64,000 nt of DNA from Streptomyces sp. SPB162 (GCF_029504575.1 NZ_JAQFII010000001.1:1016501-1080500); one strand, 5' to 3'; shown: positions 19,731-28,671, numbered from the stretch's first letter. Notes: generated by a model from the sequence alone, not told the origin. Numbers and translations are program-made.

Positions 19731-20649
19731 CTACGGGCGAAGGATCAGCTTTCCGTGCGGGTGGCCCGCTTCGCTGGCCACGGCGGCCACGGCGGGCCTC
19801 GGCGAGCGGAAGGCTGCGGTCGACGCGGATGCGCAGTCGGCCGTCGGCGGCGAGGTCGGCGTAGGCGGCGAGCTGGTGCCCGAACGGGCGGCTGTCGCCG
19901 GTGAAGGTGACGCCCAGTTCGCGGGCGCGGAAGTCGGCGATGGTGACGATGCGGTCGGTGCTCCCGCCGCGCAGTTCGATGGAGGCCTCCAGGACGTCGT
20001 AGCCGGTGGCGTCGAAGACGGCGTCGATGCCCTGCGGGGCGATCGCGCGGACCCGGTCGGCCACTCCGTCGCCGTAGGTGACGGGGGTGGCGCCGAGGGA
20101 GCGCAGGTAGTCGTGATTGGCCGCGGAGGCGGTGCCGATGACGGTGGCGCCGCGGGACACGGCGAGCTGCACGCCGACGGAACCGACCACGCTCGCGGCC
20201 CCGTGGATCAGCAGCGTCTCGCCGTCCCCCACTTTGAGGACGTCCAGCACGCGGTCCGAGGTCTCGGCGGCCACGGGCAGCGCGGCGGCCGTCTCCCAGT
20301 CGAGACCGGCCGGCTTGCGCGCGATCTCCGTGGCCAGGGCGTACTGGGCGTAGGCACCGGTGACGGTCCAGCCCAGCACCTCGTCGCCCACCGCGAACCC
20401 GGTGACTCCGTCACCGACCTCGTCGACGATGCCGGCCGCTTCCGTGCCCGGCACAATGGGGAAGGTGGCGGGGCCCGCGAAGCCCATTCGCTGCATCCAG
20501 CCGCTACGGATCTTGCCGTCGACCGGGTTGACCGCGGCAGCCATGATCTTCAGTCGTACCTGCCCGGGGCCCGCGTGCGGCTCCTCGACCTCCGTGAGCC
20601 GCAGCACCTCGGGCCCGCCGTGCTTCTGGTACGAGATCGCCTTCATCAT
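19731..20649 (-). pseudogene. Quinone oxidoreductase gene copy 2 with 3' frameshift
   Basis: Starts MKAISYQKHGGPEVLRLTEV and is intact through VNPVDGKIRSGWMQRMGF, the cofactor motif HGAASVVGSVGVQLA and RIRVDRSLPLAEA. Near 19805-19812 the frame shifts. The expected C-terminus (AVAAVASEAGHPHGKLILRP) is in a neighbouring frame and ends at the TAG at 19731-19733. In the unshifted frame translation would run on for about 250 unrelated residues into the DUF218 relic. Loss of the last ~25 residues may or may not abolish activity. Paralogue: 14268-15173. Divergent hybrid LuxR regulator 2 lies upstream. Confidence 0.75.
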
Positions 20650-20747
20650 GTACGTCACTCCAAGTCATATGTGTACGCCGCCGTCGAGATGCCGAGGCGG
20701 TGGTGGCAACGCCTCAAGCCTCTAGCGGGACGTACTGAACCCCCGCC

Positions 20748-20781
20748 GTCCTTTGGGACGGTTCGGCCTGGCCGAAAGGAC
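20748..20781. promoter_or_regulatory. Palindromic operator upstream of hybrid LuxR regulator 2
   Basis: GTCCTTTGGG and CCGAAAGGAC, 14 nt apart, match the arms of the site at 15274-15307 with one symmetric mismatch. The spacing and the position relative to both flanking genes are the same. Conservation between diverged duplicates supports a functional site. Confidence 0.6.
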
Positions 20782-20805
20782 AGCGCGACCGGACGGCGGG
20801 CTGGT

Positions 20806-20811
20806 TACGCT
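20806..20811 (+). promoter_or_regulatory. -10 element TACGCT, predicted leaderless start
   Basis: TACGCT ends 7 nt before the ATG at 20819, as at hybrid regulator 1. No ribosome-binding site is visible between them. Confidence 0.5.
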
Positions 20812-20818
20812 CATAGGC

Positions 20819-22099
20819 ATGGAACTGATGGCCGCAGTCGACGTGATCCGGGCGCCGCTGGTGGAGACCATGTCGCGCCTGTCCGCTGCCCTGGCCGAAG
20901 GCATCCCCCACCGGGCGCTGGCGGATCTGTCCGGCAACTGCTCGTACGCGCCGTTCAAGACCGACGGCGCGTCCCCCGGCGGCCCCGGCACCGCCATCAC
21001 CACCGCCGACGTGGCCGCTCTGCGCCACCTGGTGCCCGGCCGGGGAAGCTGGCAGGGCCGGGCCAGCCTGGCAGGCACCGACGTGCCCGTGCTGATCCTC
21101 TCCAGTGACATCACCGAGGAGGGCGCGCTCCTCGTCCTCGTACGCACCGAGGACACCCCGATACCGGACGAGCGCCTGGAACCTGCTCAAGCGCTGTGGG
21201 ACCTGCTGACCGCGCACCGGGAGGGCATGCGCAGCGAGCCGATGCCCGGCACGCTGGGCGCGTCGCGAGCTGCGGCAGCGGCCCGCGCACTCGCCCTCGC
21301 CGAACTCGGTGACGCGCACGGAGCCGCGCTGGCCGTCCTGCTCGGTGTCCTGCGCGACCGGGGCCTGGACGACACCCACGCCCGGACGCGCGCGGTCGAC
21401 CTCGCCGTCACGGCCCTGGCCGATCTGCGTTCGCAGGCCGAACTCGACCAGGCGCTGGTGGAGGAGCGGGTGGGGGACGCCTTCGAAGAGCTCGCCGAGT
21501 CGCTGCGCCGGATGCTGCGCGCCCGCGGCGTACGGCTGGATCTGGGCACACCCGGCGCGGAGGAGGGCGCGGACCGGGTGCTGTCCGCCGACGTCATCAA
21601 CACGGCGCGCGCGGTCGTACGGAGCGCTGTGCACGCCTGCCTGGAGGACCAGGGGCACGGACTGGACGGTGGCCAGGTGCACCGGATCCACGTCGGCTGG
21701 AAGGTCGGCGCGGACGAACTGCGGGCCACCGTGCGCGACGACGGGCCCGGGACCCTGCCGCGCAGCGCGCTCGACGCGCGCCATGCCGGGGAGCGGCTGG
21801 CGCCGCTCGGCGGTCGGCTCGAGGTGGACGCGGTGCCCGGGTGGGGTACGACGGTGACGATCGAGGTCCCTCTCGGACCGCCCGACACTCCGCGCCAGGA
21901 CCCGCTGACCGTCCTCGGGGCGCGGGAGCTGGAGGTGCTCGGACAGCTGGCCCGCGGGCGGCGCAACCGGCACATCGCCCAGGAGTTGCACATCAGCGAG
22001 TCGACGGTGAAGTTCCACGTGGCGAAGATCCTCGACAAGCTGGGCGTCAGCTCCCGCGGCGAGGCGGCCGCACTCGCCCACGAATGGGGTGTGTCGTAG
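20819..22099 (+). CDS. Hybrid regulator 2: GAF-like, ATPase-like and LuxR helix-turn-helix domains
   Basis: 426-aa paralogue of the protein at 15346. N-terminus MELMAAVDVIRAPLVETMSR; helical linker DAHGAALAVLLGVLRDRGLD; ATPase-like TVRDDGPGTLPRSALD and VPGWGTTVTIEVPLG; LuxR domain LGARELEVLGQLARGRRN and LHISESTVKFHVAKIL. The ATG at 20819 aligns with paralogue 1 and fits the leaderless promoter; an upstream in-frame start would overlap the palindrome. It is divergent from quinone reductase copy 2. The conserved DDGPG suggests that nucleotide binding is kept. No clear phospho-accepting His is present. Confidence 0.85.
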   Translation: MELMAAVDVIRAPLVETMSRLSAALAEGIPHRALADLSGNCSYAPFKTDGASPGGPGTAITTADVAALRHLVPGRGSWQGRASLAGTDVPVLILSSDITEEGALLVLVRTEDTPIPDERLEPAQALWDLLTAHREGMRSEPMPGTLGASRAAAAARALALAELGDAHGAALAVLLGVLRDRGLDDTHARTRAVDLAVTALADLRSQAELDQALVEERVGDAFEELAESLRRMLRARGVRLDLGTPGAEEGADRVLSADVINTARAVVRSAVHACLEDQGHGLDGGQVHRIHVGWKVGADELRATVRDDGPGTLPRSALDARHAGERLAPLGGRLEVDAVPGWGTTVTIEVPLGPPDTPRQDPLTVLGARELEVLGQLARGRRNRHIAQELHISESTVKFHVAKILDKLGVSSRGEAAALAHEWGVS

Positions 22100-22120
22100 T
22101 CGGCGGGGCTCGAACGTGCC

Positions 22121-22149
22121 TCAGGACTCCCTGAGCGGGAGGGTCCTGA
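22121..22149. terminator. Hairpin between convergent genes
   Basis: TCAGGAC and GTCCTGA form the outer stem and TCCC/GGGA an inner stem with a small bulge. It sits between the ends of hybrid regulator 2 and the rhamnosidase gene, so it could terminate both. Confidence 0.5.
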
Positions 22150-22186
22150 AGCACGTCCTGAAGAAGACCTCATGAGCGAGGCGGGC

Positions 22187-25100
22187 TCATGCGACGCCGA
22201 AGCTGTAGGTCCCCGAGCCGACCTCGAACACGGCGGCTCCGTTCTCCATCCGGAGGAACCGAACTCCCTTGGCCTTGTCGGCCGGTCGGCCGCTCTCGGT
22301 GACCGTCCAACGCGACGTCGCCGGTACGTGGACCTCCGCGACGGTGTTGACCGGCACTGTCACCTTCAGGTCGAAGGTGCCGTTGTGCGTGCTCCACTGC
22401 GACGACAGCAGACCGTAGACGGTCTTGAGGCGTCCGGAGCCTTCCGTCAGCCCCCCGCCGGGTACCGGCGCGATCCGGGAGCGCTTGTAGCCGGACTCAA
22501 TCGCGGAGAGGCCGCCGATGTTCTGGAACATCCAGTCACCCACGGCACCGTAGGCATAGTGGTTGAAGGAGTTCATGTCGACCGGGCCGAAGCTGCCGTC
22601 GGGCATGATCGAGTTCCAGCGCTCCCACGTGGTGGTGGCACCGTTGACGACCTCGTAGCCCCAGGACGGATAGTCCTTGAGCAGCAGCATCTTGTAGGCC
22701 AGGTCGCTCCGGCCGATCTTGCTCAGCGCCGGCAGCAGCAGCGGGGTGCCGATGAAGCCGGTCCTGAGGTGGTAGTCGGTGAGCGCCAGTTTGGCCACGA
22801 ACTTGTCGCCGACCTTCACGACCAGTGCCGGATCCTGGACCAGGTTCATGCCGAGGGCCATCGCGTACCCGGTCTGCGAGTTGCCCTTGACGGTGCCGTC
22901 GGCGCCGACGTAGGCCTTGGTGAACGCGTCACGGATGTCGGCGGAGAGCTTGCCGTAGTCGGACGCCGCCGTGTCGTCGCCGAGGGCCTCGGCCACCTCC
23001 GACATCATGCGGGCGTCCTCGCCGAAGTAGGCCGTGCCCAGGATGCCCTGCTCGGTCGGGTCGTCCAGATTCAGCCAGTCGTTGGTGAAGAAGGTGGTCC
23101 GGCCGGGTTCGAGGAGATCCGGTCCGGCGCTGTCGCGGACGAACTGGAAGAACTTCTGCATGGCAGGGTAGTTCTCGCGCAGGATGCGGGTGTCGTCGTA
23201 CGAGTGCCACACGTTGTACGGCACGGTGATCATCACGTCGGACCACCCGACACCGCTGTCGCCGAATTGACCCTGGGGGGTCGGTACGACCGCCGGCAGG
23301 TCACCGTTGGCGTACTGGGAGTTGCGGACGTCCGCCATCCAGTGGGACAGGAACGCGCGGGTGTCGACCAGATAGTTGGCCGTCGGCGCGAACAGGCTGA
23401 TGTCTCCCGTCCAGCCCAGGCGCTCGTCGCGGGCCGGGGTGTCGGTGGGGATGGAGAGGAAGTTGCCCCGCTGGCTCCAGGAGATGTTGCTCACCAGTTG
23501 GTTGAGCATGCTGTCCGAGGACTTCAGGGTGCCGGTGGAGGGGAGGTCGGAGCCCCATACGACGCCCTTGACGTCGGAGGTCGCCGGCGGCTCGTCCACC
23601 CCGGTGATCTCGATGTAGCGGAACCCGTGCTGGGTGAAGGTGGGTTCGTAGGTCACTGTTCCGGGCTGGGCGAAGGTGTAGCGGTCGGTGACCTTGGCGC
23701 TGCGGAAGTTGTCGGTGTAGAGGGTGCCGTCCTTGTTGAGCACCTCGGCGTAGCGGATCTTGACCGTCTGTCCGGCGGAGCCGGTGAGAGTCAGGCGTGA
23801 CACGCCGACCATGTTCTGACCCAGGTCGTAGACGTACGTGCCGACGGTGGGCTCGGTCATCTTCTGCGCCTGGAGCACCTGGGTCTGCCGCACCGGCTCG
23901 TCGCGCTGCGGGACCAGGAGGGCGGTCTGGGACTTCACGCTCGCGGCGGGTTCCCACGTCGCGTCGTCGAATCCGGGCCAGCTCCAGCCCGTCGGCTCCA
24001 GGCGGGCGTCGTAGGTCTCTCCGTCCTGCAGGTCCGCCTTTGCGTAGGGCCCGTCCGCCGCCTTCCACGAACCGTCCGAGGCGATCCACTGGACCGAGCC
24101 GTCGGTGTAGGTGATGCGTATCTTGGCCACGAGGGCGGGGGCGTCCCCGTACTGACGGGTCCAGCCGAGCCCGACCTTGCCGGCCCACCAGCCGTCCGCG
24201 AGGGACGCGCCGATCGCGTTGTCACCGCGTGTGAGCAGCTTCGTCACGTCATAGGCCTGGGCCTGGATGCGCTGGTGGTAGTTCGTCCAGCCCGGGGCGA
24301 GCTCCTGATCGCCGACTCGCTTGCCGTTGAGGTGCAGTTCATAGAGGCCCAGTGCCGATGCGTAGACCCGCGCGGAGGCGACTTTCTTGCCTGCCTCGGT
24401 CGCGAAGTCCTTGCGCAGCAGCGGCAGCGGCCGGACCGCGGGAGCGTAGAGGGCGTCCGTGGTGCCGGACACGACGAGGGCGGAGTCGACGATGTCACCA
24501 CCGCTGAAGGGATTGCGCCCGGAGGCGAAGTCGGTGTCGAGCAGGGTGCTGCCGTCGGTGCCGGTCACGACGGCGTCGTAGACGGTTCCGCGTTCGCCGC
24601 AGCATGCGTGTGTGCGGAAGCCGATGTAGCCCTTCGTGAACGTGGAGTCCGTGAAGGTGTTGACCAGTTGGCCGTCGAGGGTCGTCTTGATGGTGGCGCC
24701 CACCACGTCGTAGCGGACGGTGTGCCGACCGGCGAGGAGACTCGCGCCGGTGAAGCCGAAGGGCGCGAGATCCACTTCCTGGAGCACGGTGTAGTTGCCC
24801 GCGACCTGCTTGTGGAGTCTCAGTGTGGGGGTCGGGCTGGTCACGTTGAATTGCCACATGTAGCCGTTGCTCGTGTCGGAGGCACGCAGGAACATGCCGA
24901 AGGCAGCGCTGTCCAGCTTGAACTCGACCGTTGCGGTGTAGTCGGTCCACTTGTCGAGCTCACTTGGCCCCGCAGGACGAGTGATCCACTGGGCACCGTC
25001 CCAGTCGCCGGGATTCAGGAGGCCCGTCTCGAAGTACGCGTCCGCGCTCCACCCGCTCGCAACTCCCCTGTCGTCCCAGGCCCGGACACGCCAGTAGTAA

Positions 25101-25459
25101 CGCGTTGCCGCCTTCAGGCCGGGACCGCCGTACCGCACGTCGACCTGACGGTCGGACTTCACCTTGCCGGACGACCACACATCGGCGGACCCCGGCGTGC
25201 GTCCGACCTGGATCTCGTAGGCCTTCTGCGAGGTCGCCCGCCGTGTCGATGCCAACTGCCAGCCGAAGACGGGGTCTTCGCCACTGATGCCCAGCGGGTT
25301 GACCCGGCCGTTGACGGTCAGAGCATTCACGGTGACCGTTGTATCCGACGCCGATGCCGCGGAGGATACGGGCGCTGGCAGGGTCGCCACGCTTGCGACG
25401 ACGACCAACATCACAAGACCTCTGACGAATTTGAGCAGGAGCGAGCGCTTGCGGAGCAT
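22187..25459 (-). CDS. Secreted GH78 alpha-L-rhamnosidase
   Basis: 1090-aa exported glycoside hydrolase that releases L-rhamnose from plant glycosides or polysaccharides. A signal peptide (residues 1 to ~38, with a hydrophobic core LVMLVVVASVATL) is followed by a fibronectin-like domain (~40-150). Next come a concanavalin-like insert (~165-320, VEFKLDSAAFGMFLRASD), the Bac_rhamnosid_N region, and an (alpha/alpha)6 catalytic barrel. The barrel carries the general-acid motif DERLGWTGDISLF and the second carboxylate region TTTWERWNSIMPDG. A C-terminal beta domain closes the protein. GGAGA precedes the ATG by 6 nt. A perfect LacI-type palindrome lies 15 nt upstream of the start. No rhamnose transport or catabolic genes are nearby. 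Confidence 0.93.
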   Translation of the reverse strand: MLRKRSLLLKFVRGLVMLVVVASVATLPAPVSSAASASDTTVTVNALTVNGRVNPLGISGEDPVFGWQLASTRRATSQKAYEIQVGRTPGSADVWSSGKVKSDRQVDVRYGGPGLKAATRYYWRVRAWDDRGVASGWSADAYFETGLLNPGDWDGAQWITRPAGPSELDKWTDYTATVEFKLDSAAFGMFLRASDTSNGYMWQFNVTSPTPTLRLHKQVAGNYTVLQEVDLAPFGFTGASLLAGRHTVRYDVVGATIKTTLDGQLVNTFTDSTFTKGYIGFRTHACCGERGTVYDAVVTGTDGSTLLDTDFASGRNPFSGGDIVDSALVVSGTTDALYAPAVRPLPLLRKDFATEAGKKVASARVYASALGLYELHLNGKRVGDQELAPGWTNYHQRIQAQAYDVTKLLTRGDNAIGASLADGWWAGKVGLGWTRQYGDAPALVAKIRITYTDGSVQWIASDGSWKAADGPYAKADLQDGETYDARLEPTGWSWPGFDDATWEPAASVKSQTALLVPQRDEPVRQTQVLQAQKMTEPTVGTYVYDLGQNMVGVSRLTLTGSAGQTVKIRYAEVLNKDGTLYTDNFRSAKVTDRYTFAQPGTVTYEPTFTQHGFRYIEITGVDEPPATSDVKGVVWGSDLPSTGTLKSSDSMLNQLVSNISWSQRGNFLSIPTDTPARDERLGWTGDISLFAPTANYLVDTRAFLSHWMADVRNSQYANGDLPAVVPTPQGQFGDSGVGWSDVMITVPYNVWHSYDDTRILRENYPAMQKFFQFVRDSAGPDLLEPGRTTFFTNDWLNLDDPTEQGILGTAYFGEDARMMSEVAEALGDDTAASDYGKLSADIRDAFTKAYVGADGTVKGNSQTGYAMALGMNLVQDPALVVKVGDKFVAKLALTDYHLRTGFIGTPLLLPALSKIGRSDLAYKMLLLKDYPSWGYEVVNGATTTWERWNSIMPDGSFGPVDMNSFNHYAYGAVGDWMFQNIGGLSAIESGYKRSRIAPVPGGGLTEGSGRLKTVYGLLSSQWSTHNGTFDLKVTVPVNTVAEVHVPATSRWTVTESGRPADKAKGVRFLRMENGAAVFEVGSGTYSFGVA

Positions 25460-25473
25460 GACATCTCCATGAA

Positions 25474-25487
25474 TTGAAACGTTTCAA
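25474..25487. promoter_or_regulatory. LacI/GalR-type operator upstream of the rhamnosidase
   Basis: TTGAAACGTTTCAA is a perfect 14-bp palindrome with the central CG typical of LacI/GalR operators. It lies 15 nt upstream of the rhamnosidase ATG, where bound repressor would block transcription. No LacI-family gene lies in the window. Confidence 0.75.
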
Positions 25488-25640
25488 AAGGCTGGATTGC
25501 CGGAACGCTACGCATGTGACGAGTGACACGTCAACAGGCGGAACGCAGATTCACGGAGAGTTCTGTCCGCAACGCGACGGCGACAGAGCAACATCCTGCG
25601 CGAGCTTGCCCGGCTCCGGGTGCCAGTGGGTGTGCAGTGT

Positions 25641-26105
25641 CTAGGCGGGCGGCGGACCGGCCAGGACTGTCAACCCGTACTGGACCATCAGGTCCGCATG
25701 ATCCAGGTCATGACGTGTGTCGGCCGGTCCGATCGATCGGAAGTACCCTTCGACGGCACCGGGGTTGTTGATGACCAACAGGTCTGCCGTCTTGCTGAGC
25801 GGCCTGTATGCGTGAGGAACGAACCGGGGACCGAAGACATAGGCGCCCGCCTCGGCGTCATGGATTTCGCACTCGTCGAGTGAGGCCGATCCGACCCAGA
25901 ACCGGACACGGCCGGACAGGACCACCCAGCTTTCGTCCTCCCGGCTGTGGGTGTGCAGAGGCAGCGCGTCCGCCTGCCGCATGGTCACTCGCACGACGCT
26001 GACTGCTCCTTGCGTCTCGGAGCTCGACACGACCTGCTCCTGGACGCTGTCGTAGTACTTGAAGACGGTGCCTTCACCCGGGTTACGCACGAGCGGAATG
26101 CTCAT
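25641..26105 (-). CDS. Cupin-domain protein
   Basis: 154-aa single-domain cupin. Motif 1 is LPLHTHSREDESWVVLSG (two His and a Glu positioned as metal ligands). Motif 2 is FGPRFVPHAYRPLS. Such small cupins include quercetinase-like dioxygenases and metal-binding isomerases; no substrate can be inferred. The ATG overlaps the stop of an upstream small reading frame (ATGA), and AGGAGG precedes it. It converges on nothing on its right; downstream (leftward) is the rhamnosidase promoter region. Confidence 0.85.
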   Translation of the reverse strand: MSIPLVRNPGEGTVFKYYDSVQEQVVSSSETQGAVSVVRVTMRQADALPLHTHSREDESWVVLSGRVRFWVGSASLDECEIHDAEAGAYVFGPRFVPHAYRPLSKTADLLVINNPGAVEGYFRSIGPADTRHDLDHADLMVQYGLTVLAGPPPA

Positions 26106-26353
26106 GGAGGTCCTCCTGTGCTGGGTGCGAGGGGCGACGGGTCGTCATGGGCCACCGGTCCACATTGGACAAGGTAGGTACCAGCGGAGTACCTCCGCCC
26201 GGCGATGTCGGCCGGTTGCCGCGCCGCCGGGTCGGCGGGCGCGGCCTGCGTGGGCGGGCTAGAGGCGAGAAGCAGAAGGCCGCCGGCGACTGCCGGGGCC
26301 AGGAGCGACGCGGCTCTGCGGCCGAGGCGGCGGCCCAGGTGTTGCTGAGACAC
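26102..26353 (-). CDS. Small putative secreted protein
   Basis: 83 aa from a GTG at 26353 preceded by AGGGGA. After basic residues (RRLGRRAASLL) comes a hydrophobic segment, VAGGLLLLASSPPTQAAPAD, that looks like a signal peptide with an AxA-type cleavage site. Only about 40 residues follow, and they match nothing I recognise. The stop codon overlaps the cupin start (ATGA), which argues for real, coupled translation. It could also be the relic of a longer secreted protein. Confidence 0.4.
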   Translation of the reverse strand: MSQQHLGRRLGRRAASLLAPAVAGGLLLLASSPPTQAAPADPAARQPADIAGRRYSAGTYLVQCGPVAHDDPSPLAPSTGGPP

Positions 26354-26401
26354 AGAGTGCAATTCCCCTGCGCACGCCTGAGACAGGCATGCGCATGACA
26401 T

Positions 26402-27039
26402 GGAGTGGTCAGTTCCCCGAGATCACAGCTATCTTGTTGTCAATGAATCCACTTGAGAAGAGTCAAACGCTTGATATTACCACTGCACATTTCCTCCACG
26501 GAGTTCTCCGACCACTGCCATCTGGGACGGCAAAAAGTGGCCCTGCCCGGCGGGGAGATGGCGGGCGGCGGCCGTGCACGCGAGGCAGGCCCTGGGGGAG
26601 CAGGCTGCGCTGGAGTTCGCGGAGCGGGTGTGTTCGGCGTCGTACGGTCGGGCCCACCGCGTCCGGGCACCCGTTCGGAGTGTGCGTGGTCAGCTACGAC
26701 CGGCCGAGCCGCCTCACGGACGAGGAACGCATCCTGCTGAGCACGATCAGCGCCCTCGTCGCTCAGCCTCCGGAGACTCCCTGTGGGTGGAGGGTCGGCG
26801 CTGAGCGTGGCGCGGGGCGGGACGCCAGCCTGGTAAGTGAGGATTGCGAGATCCGGTCGGCGGCGACGTGCTCCGCAGCTGTGGCCGGCCGTCGAGCTCC
26901 TCCGACACAGCAGACGGAGGCCAGGGCGGTACGGAAGCCCGCCCACAGCCGCGCGACAGAACGATGATCACGCCAGCCCAAGGTGAGCCTGACTGCTCTC
27001 CGGGAGAGTTGCAATCAGCCGAGTGAGTAGGAGGTCACG
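26402..27039. other. Gene-poor stretch with a GAF-domain relic
   Basis: No intact gene is seen. At 26668-26766 the plus strand encodes HPFGVCVVSYDRPSRLTDEE followed by RILLSTISALVAQ. This is the classic C-terminal end of a GAF domain as in Streptomyces GAF/PP2C sensor proteins. The sequence on either side does not extend the domain. CTCTCCGGGAGAG near 26993-27005 is a short palindrome just upstream of hybrid regulator 3. Confidence 0.4.
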
Positions 27040-28239
27040 GTGACCGGAGACTGGGCCCTGGAGTTGGCCACAGCCGCCGCCGACGAGATTCTGCCACGCC
27101 TGTCGGCGGCGGTCCGCGAAGAGGTCCCGCACCGCTGGGCCGCCGTCCTGGTAGCCGGACGGATCAGCGTCACACCGCACAACGGCGACCGCCGGCCGAG
27201 CGCCGCCGAACTGGCCGCGCTGGACGCGGCGGCTGTACCCGGTCAGCCCTGGCACAGGCCGGTGACCATCGGAGGCACCACGCGCCCAGCCTTGGTGGCG
27301 GCCACCGCCGGCCCCAGGGCATCCGGCAGTCTGCTCGTCCTGGCCGACGCCGACGACGCCCGGCACGCCTATCCGATGGTGCAGCGAAGTTGGGAGATCG
27401 CGGCGGCCCTGCTCTCCCGCTCCGATTCTCCACCGACCACCGCGGCAGAACGCTTCTTCGCCGGAGAGCACGCCAAGCAGCTCCTCCTCGCCCGCGACAC
27501 CCATGCCGCCACGCTCAGGGCGCTCCTGACAACCCTGCGCTCCCGGGAGCTTGACGACTCCCGGGCCCGCCGGGCGGCAACCGACCTGGCCTCCACCGCC
27601 CTGACCGCGCTGCAGGCCGCCTCCACCGCCCAGGAATGCACCGTCCAGCGCGCCTTCTCCCTGCTCACCGAGCAACTGCGGCCGCTGGTGCTCCACACCG
27701 AGGTGGACCTGGAGACTGTGCCACCCGCCACCGCCGACAGGCTCCTTCCGGGCCCGGTGGGCCAGGCCGCCACCGCCTTGTCCCGCGGCTGCGTGCTCGT
27801 CATGCTGGAACACACACACCCTCGTCGGATCCGTGTGGCCTGGCAGGCGACCGACGACCAACTGTCGGTGGACGTTCGGGACGACGGTGACAGCGCACAG
27901 TTTCCGCTGAACCAGGCGGAATACCGGATGCGCGAACGTCTGGCCCCTCTCGGTGGCGACTTCAGCGTGGAAACCGTTCCCGGCTGGGGCACCACGATCA
28001 CCGCCCGCTTCCCGCTCGCCCTGCCGCCCAGTACGGATGTCGAGTTGCTGCGCGAACTCAGCCCGCGCGAACTCACGGTGATGGCGGAACTCGTCCGCGG
28101 CCTGACCAACCAGCAGATCGCCGAACAGCTGCACGTCACCGAACACACCGTCAAGTTCCACGTCCGGCAGATCCTCTCCAAACTGGGCGTACGCACCAGG
28201 GGAGAAGCCGCAGCCCTGGGGCGCGCGGCACGCTTCTAA
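27040..28239 (+). CDS. Hybrid regulator 3: ATPase-like and LuxR helix-turn-helix domains
   Basis: 399 aa, the most divergent of the three hybrid regulators. N-terminus EILPRLSAAVREEVPHRWAA matches the 'IPHR' region of the others. The helical segment is DTHAATLRALLTTLRSRELD. The ATPase-like part keeps VPGWGTTITARFPLALP, but the nucleotide-loop motif is eroded to DVRDDGDSAQF. The LuxR domain (LTNQQIAEQLHVTEHTVKFH) is complete. The GTG start has AGGAGG 6 nt upstream, unlike the leaderless paralogues. No quinone reductase gene adjoins it. The degenerate loop suggests it may no longer bind ATP. Confidence 0.82.
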   Translation: MTGDWALELATAAADEILPRLSAAVREEVPHRWAAVLVAGRISVTPHNGDRRPSAAELAALDAAAVPGQPWHRPVTIGGTTRPALVAATAGPRASGSLLVLADADDARHAYPMVQRSWEIAAALLSRSDSPPTTAAERFFAGEHAKQLLLARDTHAATLRALLTTLRSRELDDSRARRAATDLASTALTALQAASTAQECTVQRAFSLLTEQLRPLVLHTEVDLETVPPATADRLLPGPVGQAATALSRGCVLVMLEHTHPRRIRVAWQATDDQLSVDVRDDGDSAQFPLNQAEYRMRERLAPLGGDFSVETVPGWGTTITARFPLALPPSTDVELLRELSPRELTVMAELVRGLTNQQIAEQLHVTEHTVKFHVRQILSKLGVRTRGEAAALGRAARF

Positions 28240-28355
28240 TAGGCGGTCAGGGCTGAACCGCTCCGGGCGACAACCCGCCTGTCGACGCGGGCAGGACGCC
28301 CAACGACGACCCCGAGATCCGTAAGAGCCTTCTCTGCAGAGACGTAGGAGCACCC

Positions 28356-28671
28356 ATGACAGAGGAATCCGTCAACACCCTGGCCACAAGACGCGGAATG
28401 CTCGGAATAGCGGGGGCGGTAGCGGGCGGACTTGCGGTCAGCCAGATGGCTGCCGGCAGCGCCTCGGCCACCACCGTCAAGGGTGGATCGATCGCGACGC
28501 GGACGATCAGCCTGGCCCAGGCTCAGCTCTCTCGTCGCCGCCGGCGCCAGACTGCTGGCCGGCGGTCGACCGATCTTCGAGAACAGTCAGTTCATCGGCG
28601 CCCTCGCCGTCGGCGGGGGCACACCGGCCCAGGACGACGAGGTGGCTCGCGCCGCGCTGAGCGCACTCTGA
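28356..28671 (+). pseudogene. Relic of a Tat-exported GlcG/HbpS-type heme-binding protein
   Basis: The start (TAGGAG upstream) gives a Tat-like signal, ATRRGMLGIAGAVAGGLAVS, and then TISLAQAQLS, which begins the DUF336 fold. After a small frame change the C-terminal strand/helix (RLLAGGRPIFENSQFIGALA, then VGGGTPAQDDEVARAALSAL) follows directly and ends at 28671. About 80 central residues of a normal ~190-aa protein are missing. It is therefore an internal deletion plus frameshift. GlcG/HbpS proteins bind or degrade heme outside the cell (family knowledge). Confidence 0.7.

Noticed and set aside
18946-20658. A 570-aa quinone reductase/DUF218 fusion protein on the minus strand
   Set aside because: The long frame arises because the reductase C-terminus is frameshifted and runs on into the DUF218 relic; the correct C-terminus is in the adjacent frame.
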